A stretch of 64,000 nucleotides of DNA, taken from NCBI GenBank assembly GCA_945883505.1, contig CAMCXL010000001.1, forward strand, positions 1-64,000, given 5' to 3'. Source of the DNA: Rhodoluna limnophila (lineage in GTDB: Bacteria; Actinomycetota; Actinomycetes; Actinomycetales; Microbacteriaceae). Within the stretch, counting starts at the first letter, position 1, and every line of letters begins with the position of its first letter. A program made the translations under genes and the position numbers. Shown here piece after piece: positions 1 to 9,023 of the stretch. Under the pieces are notes generated by a model. It saw only the letters and a program-made list of their open reading frames with translations. It did not search any database and had not been told where the DNA came from.

Positions 1-456
1 ATCAGCGAACTCACAGCGCTAAATCTCGATGATCTTTTAGATCCAACAATGATTCGGCTTTTTGGAAAAGGATCCAAAGAACGAGTTGTGCCAGTTGGAA
101 GCTTTGCCCAACGAGCCATCAGCACCTATTTGGTTCGTTCGCGACCAGCACTTATAGGGAAAGGAAAAGGGACACCGGCGTTTTTTTTGAACCAACGCGG
201 AACCAGGCTCTCCAGACAATCGGCTTGGCAGATAATTAGCGACGCTGCCGACCAGGCCAAGATTTCGGGGGAGATTTCACCACACACACTGAGGCACTCT
301 TTCGCGACCCATCTTTTGGAAGGCGGGGCCGATGTTCGAGTTGTTCAAGAACTGCTTGGTCACTCCTCGGTTGCCACCACCCAGATTTATACCCTGGTGA
401 CGGTTGATGCGTTGCGAGAGGTCTATGCAACTAGCCACCCGAGAGCCAGGAAATAG
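1..456 (+). CDS. xerD: Tyrosine recombinase XerD, 3' part only
   Basis: This is the C-terminal catalytic part of a XerC/D-type tyrosine recombinase, which resolves chromosome dimers at dif. The reading frame is open from base 1, so the N-terminal core-binding domain and the first catalytic Arg lie outside the window. The first visible residues (ISELTAL) normally follow that Arg directly. Visible catalytic residues, counted from the window edge, are the beta-hairpin Lys26, His95, Arg98 (HxLRH motif), His121 (LGH) and nucleophile Tyr130. Position next to parA-scpAB matches the usual actinobacterial place of xerD rather than xerC. No truncation is seen apart from the window edge. Confidence 0.9.
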   Translation: MSELTALNLDDLLDPTMIRLFGKGSKERVVPVGSFAQRAISTYLVRSRPALIGKGKGTPAFFLNQRGTRLSRQSAWQIISDAADQAKISGEISPHTLRHSFATHLLEGGADVRVVQELLGHSSVATTQIYTLVTVDALREVYATSHPRARK

Positions 457-498
457 GGGTAATCTCAGGGCGGGTAGGCTATTAGCTCGGGAGGATTC

Positions 499-1332
499 AT
501 GGCACAGCGACCAGTAAAACGGCCAAAGTTTGAAATCCCCGCCCCTTTGTCTTCTCACGGTCCGGCTCGGATTATTGCGATGTGTAATCAAAAGGGTGGG
601 GTGGGTAAAACCACCACAGCCATCAACCTAGCCTCGGCTCTTGCCGGCTACGGTCGCAAGGTCCTAGTTGTTGACTTCGACCCACAGGGGGCGCTGTCCG
701 CAGGACTTGGTGTGATATCTCACGACATAAAGACCATTTACGACCTGATGGTTGAAAAAGACCTAAAGGTACAAGACGTAATTGTTTCATCGAGTGTGAA
801 AAATCTCGACGTAATACCGGCCAATATCGACCTGTCGGCTGCCGAGGTGCAGCTAGTGAACGAGGTGGCCAGGGAGCAGATTCTCGCTCGAATTCTAAAG
901 CCAGTAGTTGATAACTATGACGTTGTAATAATCGACTGCCAGCCATCGCTTGGACTACTAACTGTAAATGCCTTGACTGCGGCTCACGGAGTTTTGATTC
1001 CCCTAAACTGTGAGTTCTTTGCCCTCCGCGGGGTTGCACTATTGATTGAAACCATTGACAAGGTTCGTGATCGACTAAATCCCGCAATTAAACTCGATGG
1101 AATTTTGGCAACTATGTATGACCCGAGAACTTTGCACGCCAGGGAAGTCGTTGAGAGGCTATACGAGGCCTTCGGTGATCAGGTCTTTGACACCATCGTG
1201 AATCGAACCGTGAAGTTCCCAGACGCCACAATCGCAGCTTTACCAATTACCGAGTTTGCCCCAACATCGGATGCAGCCGAGTATTACCGGACCGTAGCCA
1301 GAGAGTTAGTAGCCCGTGGCAGCGCCCCATAG
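499..1332 (+). CDS. parA: ParA/Soj-type chromosome partitioning ATPase
   Basis: This 277-residue ParA-family ATPase has a deviant Walker A motif (KGGVGKTT, residues 32-39), a DFDPQG switch I region near residue 60 and an IIDCQPSLG segment. The ATG at 499 is preceded by GGGAGG. The family binds DNA nonspecifically in the ATP dimer form and moves or positions cargo. The scpA start lies inside its 3' end, so the two are probably translationally coupled, which suggests a role in chromosome organisation with condensin. No parB lies next to it, so this is the xerD-linked ParA, probably distinct from the origin-proximal parAB pair. Confidence 0.9.
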   Translation: MAQRPVKRPKFEIPAPLSSHGPARIIAMCNQKGGVGKTTTAINLASALAGYGRKVLVVDFDPQGALSAGLGVISHDIKTIYDLMVEKDLKVQDVIVSSSVKNLDVIPANIDLSAAEVQLVNEVAREQILARILKPVVDNYDVVIIDCQPSLGLLTVNALTAAHGVLIPLNCEFFALRGVALLIETIDKVRDRLNPAIKLDGILATMYDPRTLHAREVVERLYEAFGDQVFDTIVNRTVKFPDATIAALPITEFAPTSDAAEYYRTVARELVARGSAP

Positions 1333-2140
1333 CCCCGAGGTGCTGGAGCCTCCCAAGGACTCAGGCTTTGCTCTAACGCTGAGCAATTTCGAGGGTCCTT
1401 TTGACCTACTCTTGTCGTTAATTTCTAAGCACGAGTTAGATATCACCGAGATTTCACTATCTCGAGTAACCGATGAGTTCATTCAGTACGTGAAGCAATT
1501 GGACGAGCACGAGGAAATGGAACAAGCCAGCGAATTTCTGGTTATCGCCGCAACCCTGCTTGATTTGAAAATTGTCAGCCTGCTTCCAAGAGGCGAGTTG
1601 GTTGATGCCGAAGATGTTGCTTTGCTTGAAGCTCGAGACCTATTGTTTGCAAGGCTCTTGCAATACAAGGCTTTCAAGGAAGTATCCGGCTGGTTCGCAT
1701 CGCGCTTTGAGGTTGAGGCCAAGCGACTAGCCCGCGAAGTTCCTATCGAGAACCGCTTCCGGGAGAGCACCCCGGAGCTGGTCTGGACGATGACCCTGGA
1801 GGAATTTCACGCCCTCTCTCAGGATGTTTTCACGCCTCGTGAAATTCCGGGAATCGGACTTACTCACTTGCACGCTCCCGCTGTTAGCATCCGCGAGCAG
1901 GCCACCGAGGTAATCCTTCGGCTTCGTAAGGCTGGAAGCCTTACCTTTTTTGATCTGATTCGAGGCGAATCAGACATAGCAGTTGTGGTAGCAAGATTCT
2001 TGGCTGTTTTGGAGCTTTATGGTCTCTCGGCAATCTCGATGCACCAAGATGGTCCGCTTTCTGATCTCCTGATCAGTTGGCAGGCCGACCACTTTGATGA
2101 TGAACAACTAGCAACTCTGGGAGCTAACTATGACTCGTGA
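1316..2140 (+). CDS. scpA: Segregation and condensation protein A
   Basis: This is the 274-residue ScpA kleisin, which bridges the two SMC head domains in bacterial condensin. The N-terminal signature around residues 25-45 (FEGPFDLLLSLI followed by HELDI) is the classic ScpA start. The C-terminal winged-helix region that contacts the SMC head is also present (about residues 190-250). The start is a GTG lying 17 bases inside parA, and its end overlaps scpB by 11 bases, so parA, scpA and scpB form one translationally coupled unit. Length is normal for the family. Confidence 0.92.
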   Translation: MAAPHSPEVLEPPKDSGFALTLSNFEGPFDLLLSLISKHELDITEISLSRVTDEFIQYVKQLDEHEEMEQASEFLVIAATLLDLKIVSLLPRGELVDAEDVALLEARDLLFARLLQYKAFKEVSGWFASRFEVEAKRLAREVPIENRFRESTPELVWTMTLEEFHALSQDVFTPREIPGIGLTHLHAPAVSIREQATEVILRLRKAGSLTFFDLIRGESDIAVVVARFLAVLELYGLSAISMHQDGPLSDLLISWQADHFDDEQLATLGANYDS

Positions 2141-2720
2141 TGAAAATCAGGGATTTGAAAACACACTGAAGGAAGACAGCATCGAGGGAGCCATAGAGGC
2201 GATCTTGATGGTGACCGATGCACCCATCTCACTGGTTTCTTTGGCAACCGCCCTAGAGATTCCGGTGAATCAAGTTAGGGATGCTGTTCTAAAGCTCCGC
2301 GAAGACTACGAGGGTAACGCTGGCCAAGGCGCTAGGGGATTCGAGCTTAGGGAAGTTGCCGGAGGCTGGCGAATCTATGTTCGCGAAAACTACGACTGGG
2401 CAGTGAAGATGTTTATCGCCAACGAGAACCCGACCAAGCTATCTCAAGCTGCTCTTGAGACACTTTCGGTTATTGCCTACAAGCAGCCAATTGCCAGAGG
2501 CCAGATTGCATCCATCCGTGGTGTGAACGTTGACTCGGTAGTTCGAACCCTTACCTCAAGAGGTTTAGTGACTGAGTTGTATACCGACTCAGAGACCGGA
2601 GCTATTCACTACGGAACTACCTCATTGCTTCTGGAGCAGCTGGGCATCAATTCGCTGGATCAGCTCCCACCGATTAGCCCATATCTTCCAGATGTCACCA
2701 GTGACTTCAATGAGCGGTAG
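2130..2720 (+). CDS. scpB: Segregation and condensation protein B
   Basis: This 196-residue ScpB is the winged-helix dimer that binds the middle of ScpA in the SMC-ScpAB complex. Two winged-helix domains are recognisable. The conserved stretch LSQAALETLSVIAYKQPI lies near residues 109-126, followed by RGVNVDSVVRTL and a region containing RGLV. It starts with ATG inside the end of scpA and its end overlaps rluB, consistent with one operon. The acidic first 15 residues are not conserved in the family. Confidence 0.92.
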   Translation: MTRDENQGFENTLKEDSIEGAIEAILMVTDAPISLVSLATALEIPVNQVRDAVLKLREDYEGNAGQGARGFELREVAGGWRIYVRENYDWAVKMFIANENPTKLSQAALETLSVIAYKQPIARGQIASIRGVNVDSVVRTLTSRGLVTELYTDSETGAIHYGTTSLLLEQLGINSLDQLPPISPYLPDVTSDFNER

Positions 2721-3456
2721 TAGCCAAGAGGGAATCAGACTTCAGAAGGTGCTAGCTGCCGCCGGGGTTGCCTCGAGGCGCGTATGCGAAGACATGATTG
2801 TTCAAGGTGCCATCAAGGTAAACGGCAAAGTGGTAACCGAGCTTGGCACCAGAATCAATCCTGAGGTCGACAAGGTTATCGTCAAGGGCACCCCAATCCA
2901 GCTTGATGTCACGAAGGTTTATCTGATGCTCAATAAGCCCTTTGGCGTTGTTAGCAGCATGCAGGACGAGCACGGTAGACCAGATTTGAGCCAGTACGTC
3001 CTTGATTACGATCGGGTCTTCAACGTTGGAAGACTGGATGCAGAGACCACCGGGCTACTACTTTTGACCAACGATGGAGACTTGGCCCATAAGCTCATGC
3101 ACCCTTCTTTCGAGGTGCCAAAGACTTACCAGGCCAAGATTCACGGCCAGATAACCCAGCCGCTGCTAAACAAGTTGGTTGCCGGCATCGAACTAGAGGA
3201 TGGTCCGATCAAGGCCGATAAGGCAAGGCTGTTATCGGCCTCGGGAAATCACAGCTTGGTGGAAATCGAGCTACACAGCGGAAAAAACCGCATCGTTCGA
3301 CGCATGTTTGAATCAATCGGTTTTCCGGTAGTTGCACTAGTTAGGCGCCAATTTGGGCCACTTCATCTTGGGCATTTGAACCTGGGGCATATGCGTCAGC
3401 TCAGTAAAATAGAGCTCGGAGCCCTTTTGAAAGCGGCCGACAAGAAGAGGCGATGA
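2692..3456 (+). CDS. rluB: 23S rRNA pseudouridine synthase, RluB type
   Basis: This is a pseudouridine synthase of the RsuA/RluB/E/F group. An S4 RNA-binding domain (starting GIRLQKVLAAAG) is followed by the catalytic domain with GRLDAETTGLLLLTNDG, in which the Asp is the nucleophile. The order scpA-scpB-rluB is conserved in many Gram-positive genomes and supports RluB, which acts on helix 89 of 23S rRNA. The ATG at 2692 gives the longest frame. A second ATG at 2710 (MSGSSQ) would shorten the overlap with scpB from 29 to 11 bases and is equally plausible. Neither has a clear ribosome-binding site. Confidence 0.88.
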   Translation: MSPVTSMSGSSQEGIRLQKVLAAAGVASRRVCEDMIVQGAIKVNGKVVTELGTRINPEVDKVIVKGTPIQLDVTKVYLMLNKPFGVVSSMQDEHGRPDLSQYVLDYDRVFNVGRLDAETTGLLLLTNDGDLAHKLMHPSFEVPKTYQAKIHGQITQPLLNKLVAGIELEDGPIKADKARLLSASGNHSLVEIELHSGKNRIVRRMFESIGFPVVALVRRQFGPLHLGHLNLGHMRQLSKIELGALLKAADKKRR

Positions 3457-3457
3457 G

Positions 3458-3820
3458 ATGGCAGTTCGAGCAATCAGGGGAGCAATCCAGCTAGATACCG
3501 ACGAGCGCGAGCACCTGCTTAAATCCACCGCAGAGCTTTTGTCAAAAACCCTGCACGCCAACAACGTAGACAACTCGTCGCTGATTTCGATTCTGTTCAC
3601 TGCAACACCGGATGTGACTTCGGAGTTTCCAGCGCTGGCGGCCAGAGAGCTCGGCCTAGGGGATGTCCCGCTGATGTGTTTTGTTGAGATGGATGTTGCC
3701 GGGGCAATGCCAAGGGTCATCAGGCTCTTGATTAATGCAGACCTTGATGTTCCAAGAAGCGAGATTCAGCACGTCTACCTTCGGGGCGCAACTGCTTTGC
3801 GCTTGGATTTAGCCCAGTGA
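3458..3820 (+). CDS. aroH: Chorismate mutase, AroH type
   Basis: This 120-residue monofunctional chorismate mutase of the trimeric AroH (Bacillus subtilis) fold converts chorismate to prephenate. The N-terminal VRAIRGAI carries the substrate-binding Arg seen in this family. PRVIRLL in the middle and HVYLRGA near the C-terminus carry the other active-site Arg and Tyr. This fold is unrelated to the more common helical AroQ type. It sits directly in front of tyrA with a GTGA overlap, so the product prephenate is passed to the next enzyme of tyrosine synthesis. Confidence 0.9.
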   Translation: MAVRAIRGAIQLDTDEREHLLKSTAELLSKTLHANNVDNSSLISILFTATPDVTSEFPALAARELGLGDVPLMCFVEMDVAGAMPRVIRLLINADLDVPRSEIQHVYLRGATALRLDLAQ

Positions 3821-4902
3821 GCCAAGCAAGAGTTATTGGCCCAGTCAAGATAGTTGGCACCGGCCTAATTGGCACCTCAATCGGCCTAGCCCTAACCGGA
3901 CTTGGGGTCCGGGTGCTGCTTCTAGATAGCTCGCCGCAGGTAGCAAAATTGTCGGTGGATTTTGGAGCCGGAGAAAAATTCGAATCAGGTCAAGAGCCCA
4001 AGCTGGTTGTTGTTTGTGTGCCGCCCGATGTTGCCGCAAGCGTGATTGCTTCAGAACTTGTGAGTCACCCCGGGGCCTTCGTGACCGATGTTGCAAGCGT
4101 GAAGGCAACCATATTGACAGAACTGGAAGCTTCCTTGTCGGATCTGACCAGATACGTTGGATCTCACCCAATGGCCGGACGAGAGCAGGCCGGAGCTCTT
4201 GCCGGTAGGTCAGATATCTTTATCGGCCGACCTTGGGTTATTTCAGCCAACAAAGCTTCTTCCAAGCAGGCAATCGATTCGGTTGAGGCACTGGCGCTTG
4301 ATCTGGGGGCAAGTCTTATACACCTAAGCCCAGCTGAGCACGATCGGGCTGTGGCACTTGTATCTCACACCCCTCAGCTGGTGTCTTCTTTACTTGCAGC
4401 AAGGTTGGCCGAATCAGAAGGTGGCGACATCGCGTTGGCCGGCCAGGGACTTAGAGACACCACTCGAATCGCAGCATCGGATCCAAAACTTTGGCTACAG
4501 ATATTGGCCGCCAATAGTGAACAAGTTGCCAAGGTGGTTAGCTCTTTGAAGATTGATTTGGACGCTGTGCTTTCCTCGCTTGAAAAAGTTGATGAGCCCG
4601 GATCACTTGCTGCCCTTGGCAAATTATTGGAGCGAGGAAACCTCGGTGTCGCACGCATTCCTGGCAAGCACGGCCAGCGAGCTACCGAGTACGCAAAAGT
4701 CATCGTGATGATTGACGATAAGCCCGGTGAGCTTGCCAGACTCTTGACCGAAATCGGTGAGGTTGGAATAAATCTTGAGGACCTAACCCTAGAGCACGCT
4801 ACTGGAGCGGCGGTTGGCTTGCCGGAACTATATGTCCTTCCCTCATCTGAAGAAAAGCTAGTAAAAGAGCTATCGGCCCGTGGCTGGAAAATAGTCGGAT
4901 GA
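3817..4902 (+). CDS. tyrA: Prephenate dehydrogenase with ACT domain
   Basis: This 361-residue TyrA makes 4-hydroxyphenylpyruvate from prephenate with NAD. The N-terminal Rossmann motif (VGTGLIGTSIGLAL) starts near residue 12. The GSHPMAGRE segment typical of TyrA lies near residue 116 and contains the catalytic-region His. The last 75 residues form an ACT domain (DKPGELARLLTEIGE), the usual place for feedback binding of tyrosine. The start is GTG in a GTGA overlap with aroH, and the stop overlaps cmk by ATGA. Confidence 0.92.
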   Translation: MSQARVIGPVKIVGTGLIGTSIGLALTGLGVRVLLLDSSPQVAKLSVDFGAGEKFESGQEPKLVVVCVPPDVAASVIASELVSHPGAFVTDVASVKATILTELEASLSDLTRYVGSHPMAGREQAGALAGRSDIFIGRPWVISANKASSKQAIDSVEALALDLGASLIHLSPAEHDRAVALVSHTPQLVSSLLAARLAESEGGDIALAGQGLRDTTRIAASDPKLWLQILAANSEQVAKVVSSLKIDLDAVLSSLEKVDEPGSLAALGKLLERGNLGVARIPGKHGQRATEYAKVIVMIDDKPGELARLLTEIGEVGINLEDLTLEHATGAAVGLPELYVLPSSEEKLVKELSARGWKIVG

Positions 4903-5546
4903 GTCAAATAGTCGTTGCGGTTGATGGTCCAGCTGGATCGGGTAAATCAAGCGTTTCGAAAGCGGCTGCCGCGCAACTTGGCTTTGGATATCTTGACACC
5001 GGAGCTGGCTATCGGGCACTAACCCTTACAGCGCTCAAAAATAATCTGGAACTCGACTCAGTGGGGGAGCTCGACCTTGTCCAAATCTTTCCCTATGAGA
5101 TTTCCACCGATCCAGCGAACTATTTTGTTCGAGTTGGTGATGAAGATCTCACCTTGGGTATTAGATCTAAAGAAGTTGAGCTAAACGTCAGCAGGGTTGC
5201 TGCCCAGCCGAAGGTTCGGGCATTTATGCGGGAAATCACTCGCTCGATAGCAAATGGCTGCAAAAGCCCCGGAATCATCGTCGAGGGACGGGACATAACC
5301 ACGGTTGTGCTACCTGATGCCAAAACTCGGGTGCTGCTAACGGCCAGTGAAGAAGTTAGACTTGGAAGAAGGTCAGTTGATCTGCAGTCAGACGGATCAA
5401 TCTCGGCGCAAGTTAGCGATCGAGACAAGAAAGACTCTAAAGTGGTTGATTTTCTAAACCCAGCCCCTGGGGTTTTGCTACTAGACACCACTGAACTTTC
5501 GTTCGAAGGGTCTGTTTCTGCCCTGGTTGATCTGATCAACCGCTAA
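4899..5546 (+). CDS. cmk: Cytidylate kinase
   Basis: This 215-residue (d)CMP kinase transfers phosphate from ATP to CMP or dCMP. The P-loop GPAGSGKSS lies at residues 10-18. The lid region and the [11 protein letters not shown] motif, which is diagnostic for Cmk (GRDIGTVV in most species), are present. It overlaps tyrA by ATGA and is followed 16 bases later by der. The cmk-der pair is conserved across Actinobacteria. Confidence 0.93.
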   Translation: MSQIVVAVDGPAGSGKSSVSKAAAAQLGFGYLDTGAGYRALTLTALKNNLELDSVGELDLVQIFPYEISTDPANYFVRVGDEDLTLGIRSKEVELNVSRVAAQPKVRAFMREITRSIANGCKSPGIIVEGRDITTVVLPDAKTRVLLTASEEVRLGRRSVDLQSDGSISAQVSDRDKKDSKVVDFLNPAPGVLLLDTTELSFEGSVSALVDLINR

Positions 5547-5562
5547 ACAAGCTAAAGGATTT

Positions 5563-7017
5563 ATGGTGCACGAAGAAAACTTCGACGAGCAAGCACGCGC
5601 AGACGTGTTGCGCGGCTCCCTTAGCGACTACGAACTTGACGAGGAAGACTTAGCCCTCCTCGATATTCAGCTAGACGATAACGCCGTCCCAGGCTATCTA
5701 CCAGCACTTCCAGTGCTGGCAATTGTCGGTCGGCCAAACGTTGGTAAGTCCGCCCTAGTGAACCGAATCATCGGTCGCCGGGAGGCTGTTGTTGAGGATG
5801 TTCCAGGCGTCACAAGAGACCGAGTTTCATATAAAGCCGAGTGGAATGGACGAAAGTTCACCCTGGTTGATACCGGTGGCTGGGAACCAAACCCCAAGGG
5901 AATTGATGCAGCCGTTGCTGCCCAAGCCGAGGTAGCAGTTGAGCTATCGGATGCAGTTTTGTTTGTTGTAGATGCCATGGTCGGTCCAACCGCGAGCGAC
6001 GAGCGGGTGGTGAAGATGCTTAGGGCTTCGGGAAAGCCGGTTATTTTGGTGGCCAACAAGATTGATGACGCCAGACAAGAACCCGAAGCCGCAGCGCTTT
6101 GGTCGCTGGGACTGGGAGAGCCTTACCCGGTTTCGGCAGTTCACGGACGCGGGGTAGCGGACCTACTGGATGTTGCAATGTCGAAGCTTCCAAGTGTTTC
6201 GGCGGTTGCGGTTCAGGAGTTCGGTGGACCAAGAAGAGTTGCCCTGATTGGTCGACCAAACGTAGGTAAGTCCTCGCTATTAAACAAAGCAGCTGGAAGT
6301 ATTCGCGCTGTGGTCAGTGAAATAGCCGGAACCACAAGGGACCCGGTTGACGAGCAAATTGAACTGGGCGGAAAGATATGGCGCTTTGTTGATACTGCAG
6401 GTATCAGAAGGCGCATCAAGTTAGCCCAGGGGGCAGATTTCTATGCCTCGCTTCGAACCGCTGCCGCCTTGGAGCGAACCGAGGTAGCGGTTATCTTGTT
6501 TGACGTCACCGAACCAATCAGCGAAGGCGACATTCGAATCGTGGACCTTGCCCTTGAATCAGGCCGTGCCATGGTGCTGGCCTTCAATAAGTGGGATCAG
6601 CTGGAAGAGGAAAGAAGAAAGTATCTGGAGCGCGAGATTGAGCAGGACCTAGCTCACGTGGCTTGGGCTCCCAGGGTAAACATCTCAGCTCTTACTGGTC
6701 GGCACCTTGAAAAGCTCGTACCTTCTTTAGAGGTAGCCCTACACAGCTGGGACCTTCGAATTCCGACCGGAAAACTCAATACCTTTATACAAGAGCTGTC
6801 CATGGAGTTTCCGCACCCGGTCAGGGGAGGCAAACAGCCAAGAATTCTGTTCGCGACCCAGGCCTCGACCAGGCCGCCTAAGTTCATCTTGTTCACAACC
6901 GGCTTTTTAGACCCGCAGTACCGAAGGTTTATTGTCAGGCGCCTTCGCGAAAGCTTCGGGTTTGAGGGAACTCCAATCGAGGTATCGATGCGGGTTCGCG
7001 AAAAACGCAAGCGCTAG
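5563..7017 (+). CDS. der: Ribosome biogenesis GTPase Der (EngA)
   Basis: This 484-residue protein has two tandem GTPase domains and a C-terminal KH-like domain, and acts in 50S ribosome assembly. Domain 1 has GRPNVGKS near residue 56, DTGGW, and NKID. Domain 2 has GRPNVGKS near residue 230, DTAGIRRR and NKWD. An acidic N-terminal tail of about 50 residues precedes domain 1, as often seen in actinobacterial Der. It ends 14 bases before a tRNA gene. Confidence 0.95.
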   Translation: MVHEENFDEQARADVLRGSLSDYELDEEDLALLDIQLDDNAVPGYLPALPVLAIVGRPNVGKSALVNRIIGRREAVVEDVPGVTRDRVSYKAEWNGRKFTLVDTGGWEPNPKGIDAAVAAQAEVAVELSDAVLFVVDAMVGPTASDERVVKMLRASGKPVILVANKIDDARQEPEAAALWSLGLGEPYPVSAVHGRGVADLLDVAMSKLPSVSAVAVQEFGGPRRVALIGRPNVGKSSLLNKAAGSIRAVVSEIAGTTRDPVDEQIELGGKIWRFVDTAGIRRRIKLAQGADFYASLRTAAALERTEVAVILFDVTEPISEGDIRIVDLALESGRAMVLAFNKWDQLEEERRKYLEREIEQDLAHVAWAPRVNISALTGRHLEKLVPSLEVALHSWDLRIPTGKLNTFIQELSMEFPHPVRGGKQPRILFATQASTRPPKFILFTTGFLDPQYRRFIVRRLRESFGFEGTPIEVSMRVREKRKR

Positions 7018-7031
7018 AATTCTTCCAAGAA

Positions 7032-7105
7032 CGGGCTATAGCGCAGCTTGGTAGCGCGCTTGACTGGGGGTCAAGAGGTCGTGGGTTCAAATCCCGCTAG
7101 CCCGA
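7032..7105 (+). tRNA. tRNA-Pro(GGG)
   Basis: A complete cloverleaf can be drawn. The 7-bp acceptor stem is perfect (CGGGCTA with TAGCCCG). The D-stem is GCGC/GCGC. The anticodon stem is CTTGA/TCAAG around the loop CTGGGGG, with U33 and anticodon GGG at 7066-7068. The T-arm is GTGGG-TTCAAAT-CCCGC. The discriminator base is A, and the 3' CCA is not encoded. It reads proline codon CCC, and CCU by wobble. Confidence 0.96.
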
Positions 7106-7146
7106 CGGGGACAAAATCACTCGGGTTAGGTTCATACCAAACCCAA

Positions 7147-7152
7147 TAGAAT
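7147..7152 (+). promoter_or_regulatory. -10 box of a probable leaderless promoter for pgsA
   Basis: TAGAAT lies 6 bases before the ATG at 7159, so transcription would be expected to start at or next to the A of the start codon. No usable ribosome-binding site is present. No good -35 box is visible. Leaderless messages are common in Actinobacteria. This is inference from spacing only. Confidence 0.55.
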
Positions 7153-7158
7153 CAAGGC

Positions 7159-7782
7159 ATGACCTCGGGCAAAGAAGCTGGCTTCCTAAAAGGTGAAGTG
7201 CTGAACATCCCAAACTTCTTGAGTTTTTTGCGCATCGCGCTGGTCCCAGTTTTTCTTTGGTTTCTACTTGAGGAAATGTTTGTTTCCGCCATTACCGTTC
7301 TGGCGGTAGCCGGTCTAACCGATTTCCTTGATGGCTACCTAGCCAGAAAGCTTAACCAGACCACCAAGCTTGGTAAGTTGCTAGATCCCGTCGCCGACCG
7401 GTTATATATTTTTGCTACCCTATTGGCTCTTTCCGCAACCGGCTATGTTCCCTGGTGGCTAGCGGGCCTAGTCATATTGCGTGATTTGCTGATGCTCATC
7501 TCTCTTCCGGTCTTGGCCTCGGTTGGTCACCGAACACTGCCGGTTCATTACCTGGGCAAGGCAAGCACCTTTGCACTTCTTTATGCGTTCCCTCTGCTCT
7601 TAATGGGAAAGATCTTCACCGAGGCGGCATTTATCATCACCCCGTTGGCCTGGGCCTTTGCTCTTTGGGGGGTGGCTCTGTACTGGTGGTCCGGCTTTGT
7701 CTACCTCTGGCAGCTGGTTTTATTGATTAGAGAACAGCGTCAAGAGTCCACTAATGTAAATGTAAGCAAAAAGGGAGTGTGA
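7159..7782 (+). CDS. pgsA: CDP-alcohol phosphatidyltransferase (PgsA family)
   Basis: This 207-residue membrane enzyme makes phospholipid head groups from CDP-diacylglycerol. The full family motif D-x2-DG-x2-AR-x8-G-x3-D-x3-D is present with Asp55, Asp58, Ala62-Arg63, Gly72, Asp76 and Asp80. Five or six hydrophobic segments surround it. In mycobacteria the pgsA2 gene sits close upstream of garA, so this is the likely ortholog. Whether it makes phosphatidylglycerophosphate or cardiolipin cannot be read from sequence, because actinobacterial cardiolipin synthases belong to the same family. Its stop shares one base with the garA start (TGATG). Confidence 0.85.
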   Translation: MTSGKEAGFLKGEVLNIPNFLSFLRIALVPVFLWFLLEEMFVSAITVLAVAGLTDFLDGYLARKLNQTTKLGKLLDPVADRLYIFATLLALSATGYVPWWLAGLVILRDLLMLISLPVLASVGHRTLPVHYLGKASTFALLYAFPLLLMGKIFTEAAFIITPLAWAFALWGVALYWWSGFVYLWQLVLLIREQRQESTNVNVSKKGV

Positions 7783-8213
7783 TGGGCGACAACGATAACA
7801 AGGACGAGGTCGAGTCGACCCTCCGCTTTAACTCCGAGTGGCTCACCGAGGAAAACCAGGCCCTCAGCCCAGAACACCAGGTGGCAGTTGACGCCCTGCC
7901 AGAGGGCCATGCCTTGCTAATCGTCCGCCAGGGCCCAAAATCAGGGGCCCGATTCTTGCTGGATAGCGATGTAACGACCGTGGGAAGACACCCAAACGCC
8001 GACATCTTTTTGGATGACGTAACCGTCTCTCGAAGGCATGCCGAATTCCACCGTCATGGGAATTCCTTCCAAGTTCAGGACTTGGCATCTCTGAACGGAA
8101 CCTATTACGATGGGGTTCGGATTGAGAGCGCGCTTTTAGAAGAGGGTGCCGAAGTTCAAATTGGAAAATTCAGACTCACCTTTTATTCTTCGAGAGCAGT
8201 AGGCACCAACTAA
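7782..8213 (+). CDS. garA: FHA-domain metabolic regulator GarA/OdhI
   Basis: This 143-residue forkhead-associated protein is an ortholog of GarA/OdhI, which inhibits 2-oxoglutarate dehydrogenase and tunes glutamate metabolism when unphosphorylated. The FHA core has GRHP (68-71), a SRRH phosphopeptide loop (83-86) and SLNGT (103-107). The N-terminal phospho-switch, usually ETT followed by S, appears here as E11-S12-T13. I chose ATG 7782 over the GTG at 7779 because AAGGGAG lies upstream and it couples to the pgsA stop. The ftsR start overlaps its stop by one base. Confidence 0.9.
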   Translation: MGDNDNKDEVESTLRFNSEWLTEENQALSPEHQVAVDALPEGHALLIVRQGPKSGARFLLDSDVTTVGRHPNADIFLDDVTVSRRHAEFHRHGNSFQVQDLASLNGTYYDGVRIESALLEEGAEVQIGKFRLTFYSSRAVGTN

Positions 8214-8914
8214 TGGGTTCAGCGCAGAGCAACGTTAGGGCAATTTCCTCAAGTGGGAAACTGTTCACTATCGGTCAGGTGCTCGGCGTGCTAAATAGAG
8301 ACTTCCCAGATCTTTCACCTTCAAAGCTTCGCTTCTTAGAAGAGCAAGGTTTGATCGAGCCACAAAGAACTCCAGCTGGTTACCGCAAATTTTCAGAGCA
8401 AGATGTTCATCGCACCAGAGTAATTCTTGAGCTTCAAAGAGATCAGTATCTTCCGCTTCGAGTCATCCGCGAATATTTAGAGCAGCTCGATCAGGGTAAG
8501 ACTCCAAACTTTCCGCAGGCTCAGCCTTCGGTTTCTAAACTTCAGCCAAAGAATCCTCTCAAGTTGACCAAAGTAGCTCTTATGAGCGAAACCGGAATTA
8601 GTGCCGGGCTGCTTCAGGAAGCACAGACCTTGTTGCTCATCGCTAAAGAGCCTTTCGAAGTTAGCGATTTGGAAATTGCGCGTGCGCTTGTTCACCTGCA
8701 GCGTTTCGGAATTTCTCCGCGTCACCTTAGGGGACTAAAAGCCTCAGCCGATCGAGAGATTGGAATCATCGAAGGTGTTGTTGCACCGGTACTTGGGAAG
8801 AACGAACCGGCCAGCAAGTCCAGGGCCTCTCACTATGCCCAGGAGATCGAGAATCAGTTCGCAACTATCCGTGGCGAACTTATGAAATCGGTCATTTCCA
8901 AGATCGACCAGTAA
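8213..8914 (+). CDS. ftsR: MerR-family regulator, FtsR/Rv1828 type
   Basis: This 233-residue MerR-type regulator follows garA directly, the position of Rv1828 in mycobacteria and of FtsR in corynebacteria, where it is reported to act on ftsZ expression. The helix-turn-helix begins near residue 18 (FTIGQVLGVL), with the wing region EEQGLIEPQRTPAGYRKFS ending near residue 63. A second, longer region (about 110-225) matches the family's effector/dimer part and has no metal-binding cysteines. Function is assigned by family and synteny. Confidence 0.85.
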   Translation: MGSAQSNVRAISSSGKLFTIGQVLGVLNRDFPDLSPSKLRFLEEQGLIEPQRTPAGYRKFSEQDVHRTRVILELQRDQYLPLRVIREYLEQLDQGKTPNFPQAQPSVSKLQPKNPLKLTKVALMSETGISAGLLQEAQTLLLIAKEPFEVSDLEIARALVHLQRFGISPRHLRGLKASADREIGIIEGVVAPVLGKNEPASKSRASHYAQEIENQFATIRGELMKSVISKIDQ

Positions 8915-8963
8915 ATAGCTAGCGAGCTGGGCCTTCGACACGCCGTAAAGCCCGATTAACTGG

Positions 8964-9001
8964 CCTTGTTACCTCTTACAAGGGACAATTAGACCCTGTC
9001 C
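8964..9001 (+). promoter_or_regulatory. Inverted repeats upstream of the second merR gene
   Basis: CCTTGT (8964-8969) and ACAAGG (8978-8983) form a 6-bp inverted repeat with an 8-base spacer. A second pair, GGACA (8983-8987) and TGTCC (8997-9001), overlaps it. The pair lies 20 to 60 bases before the merR start, where a promoter should be. This fits an operator for self-regulation by a MerR dimer, but that is inference. No convincing -10/-35 pair could be fixed. Confidence 0.4.
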
Positions 9002-9023
9002 AAGGCATCTAAAGGAGTGTGAA

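Noticed and set aside
1-456. xerD fragment as a sign of an integrated element
   Set aside because: The neighbours (parA, scpA, scpB, rluB) are the normal chromosomal context of xerD, and no phage or attachment-site features are seen.
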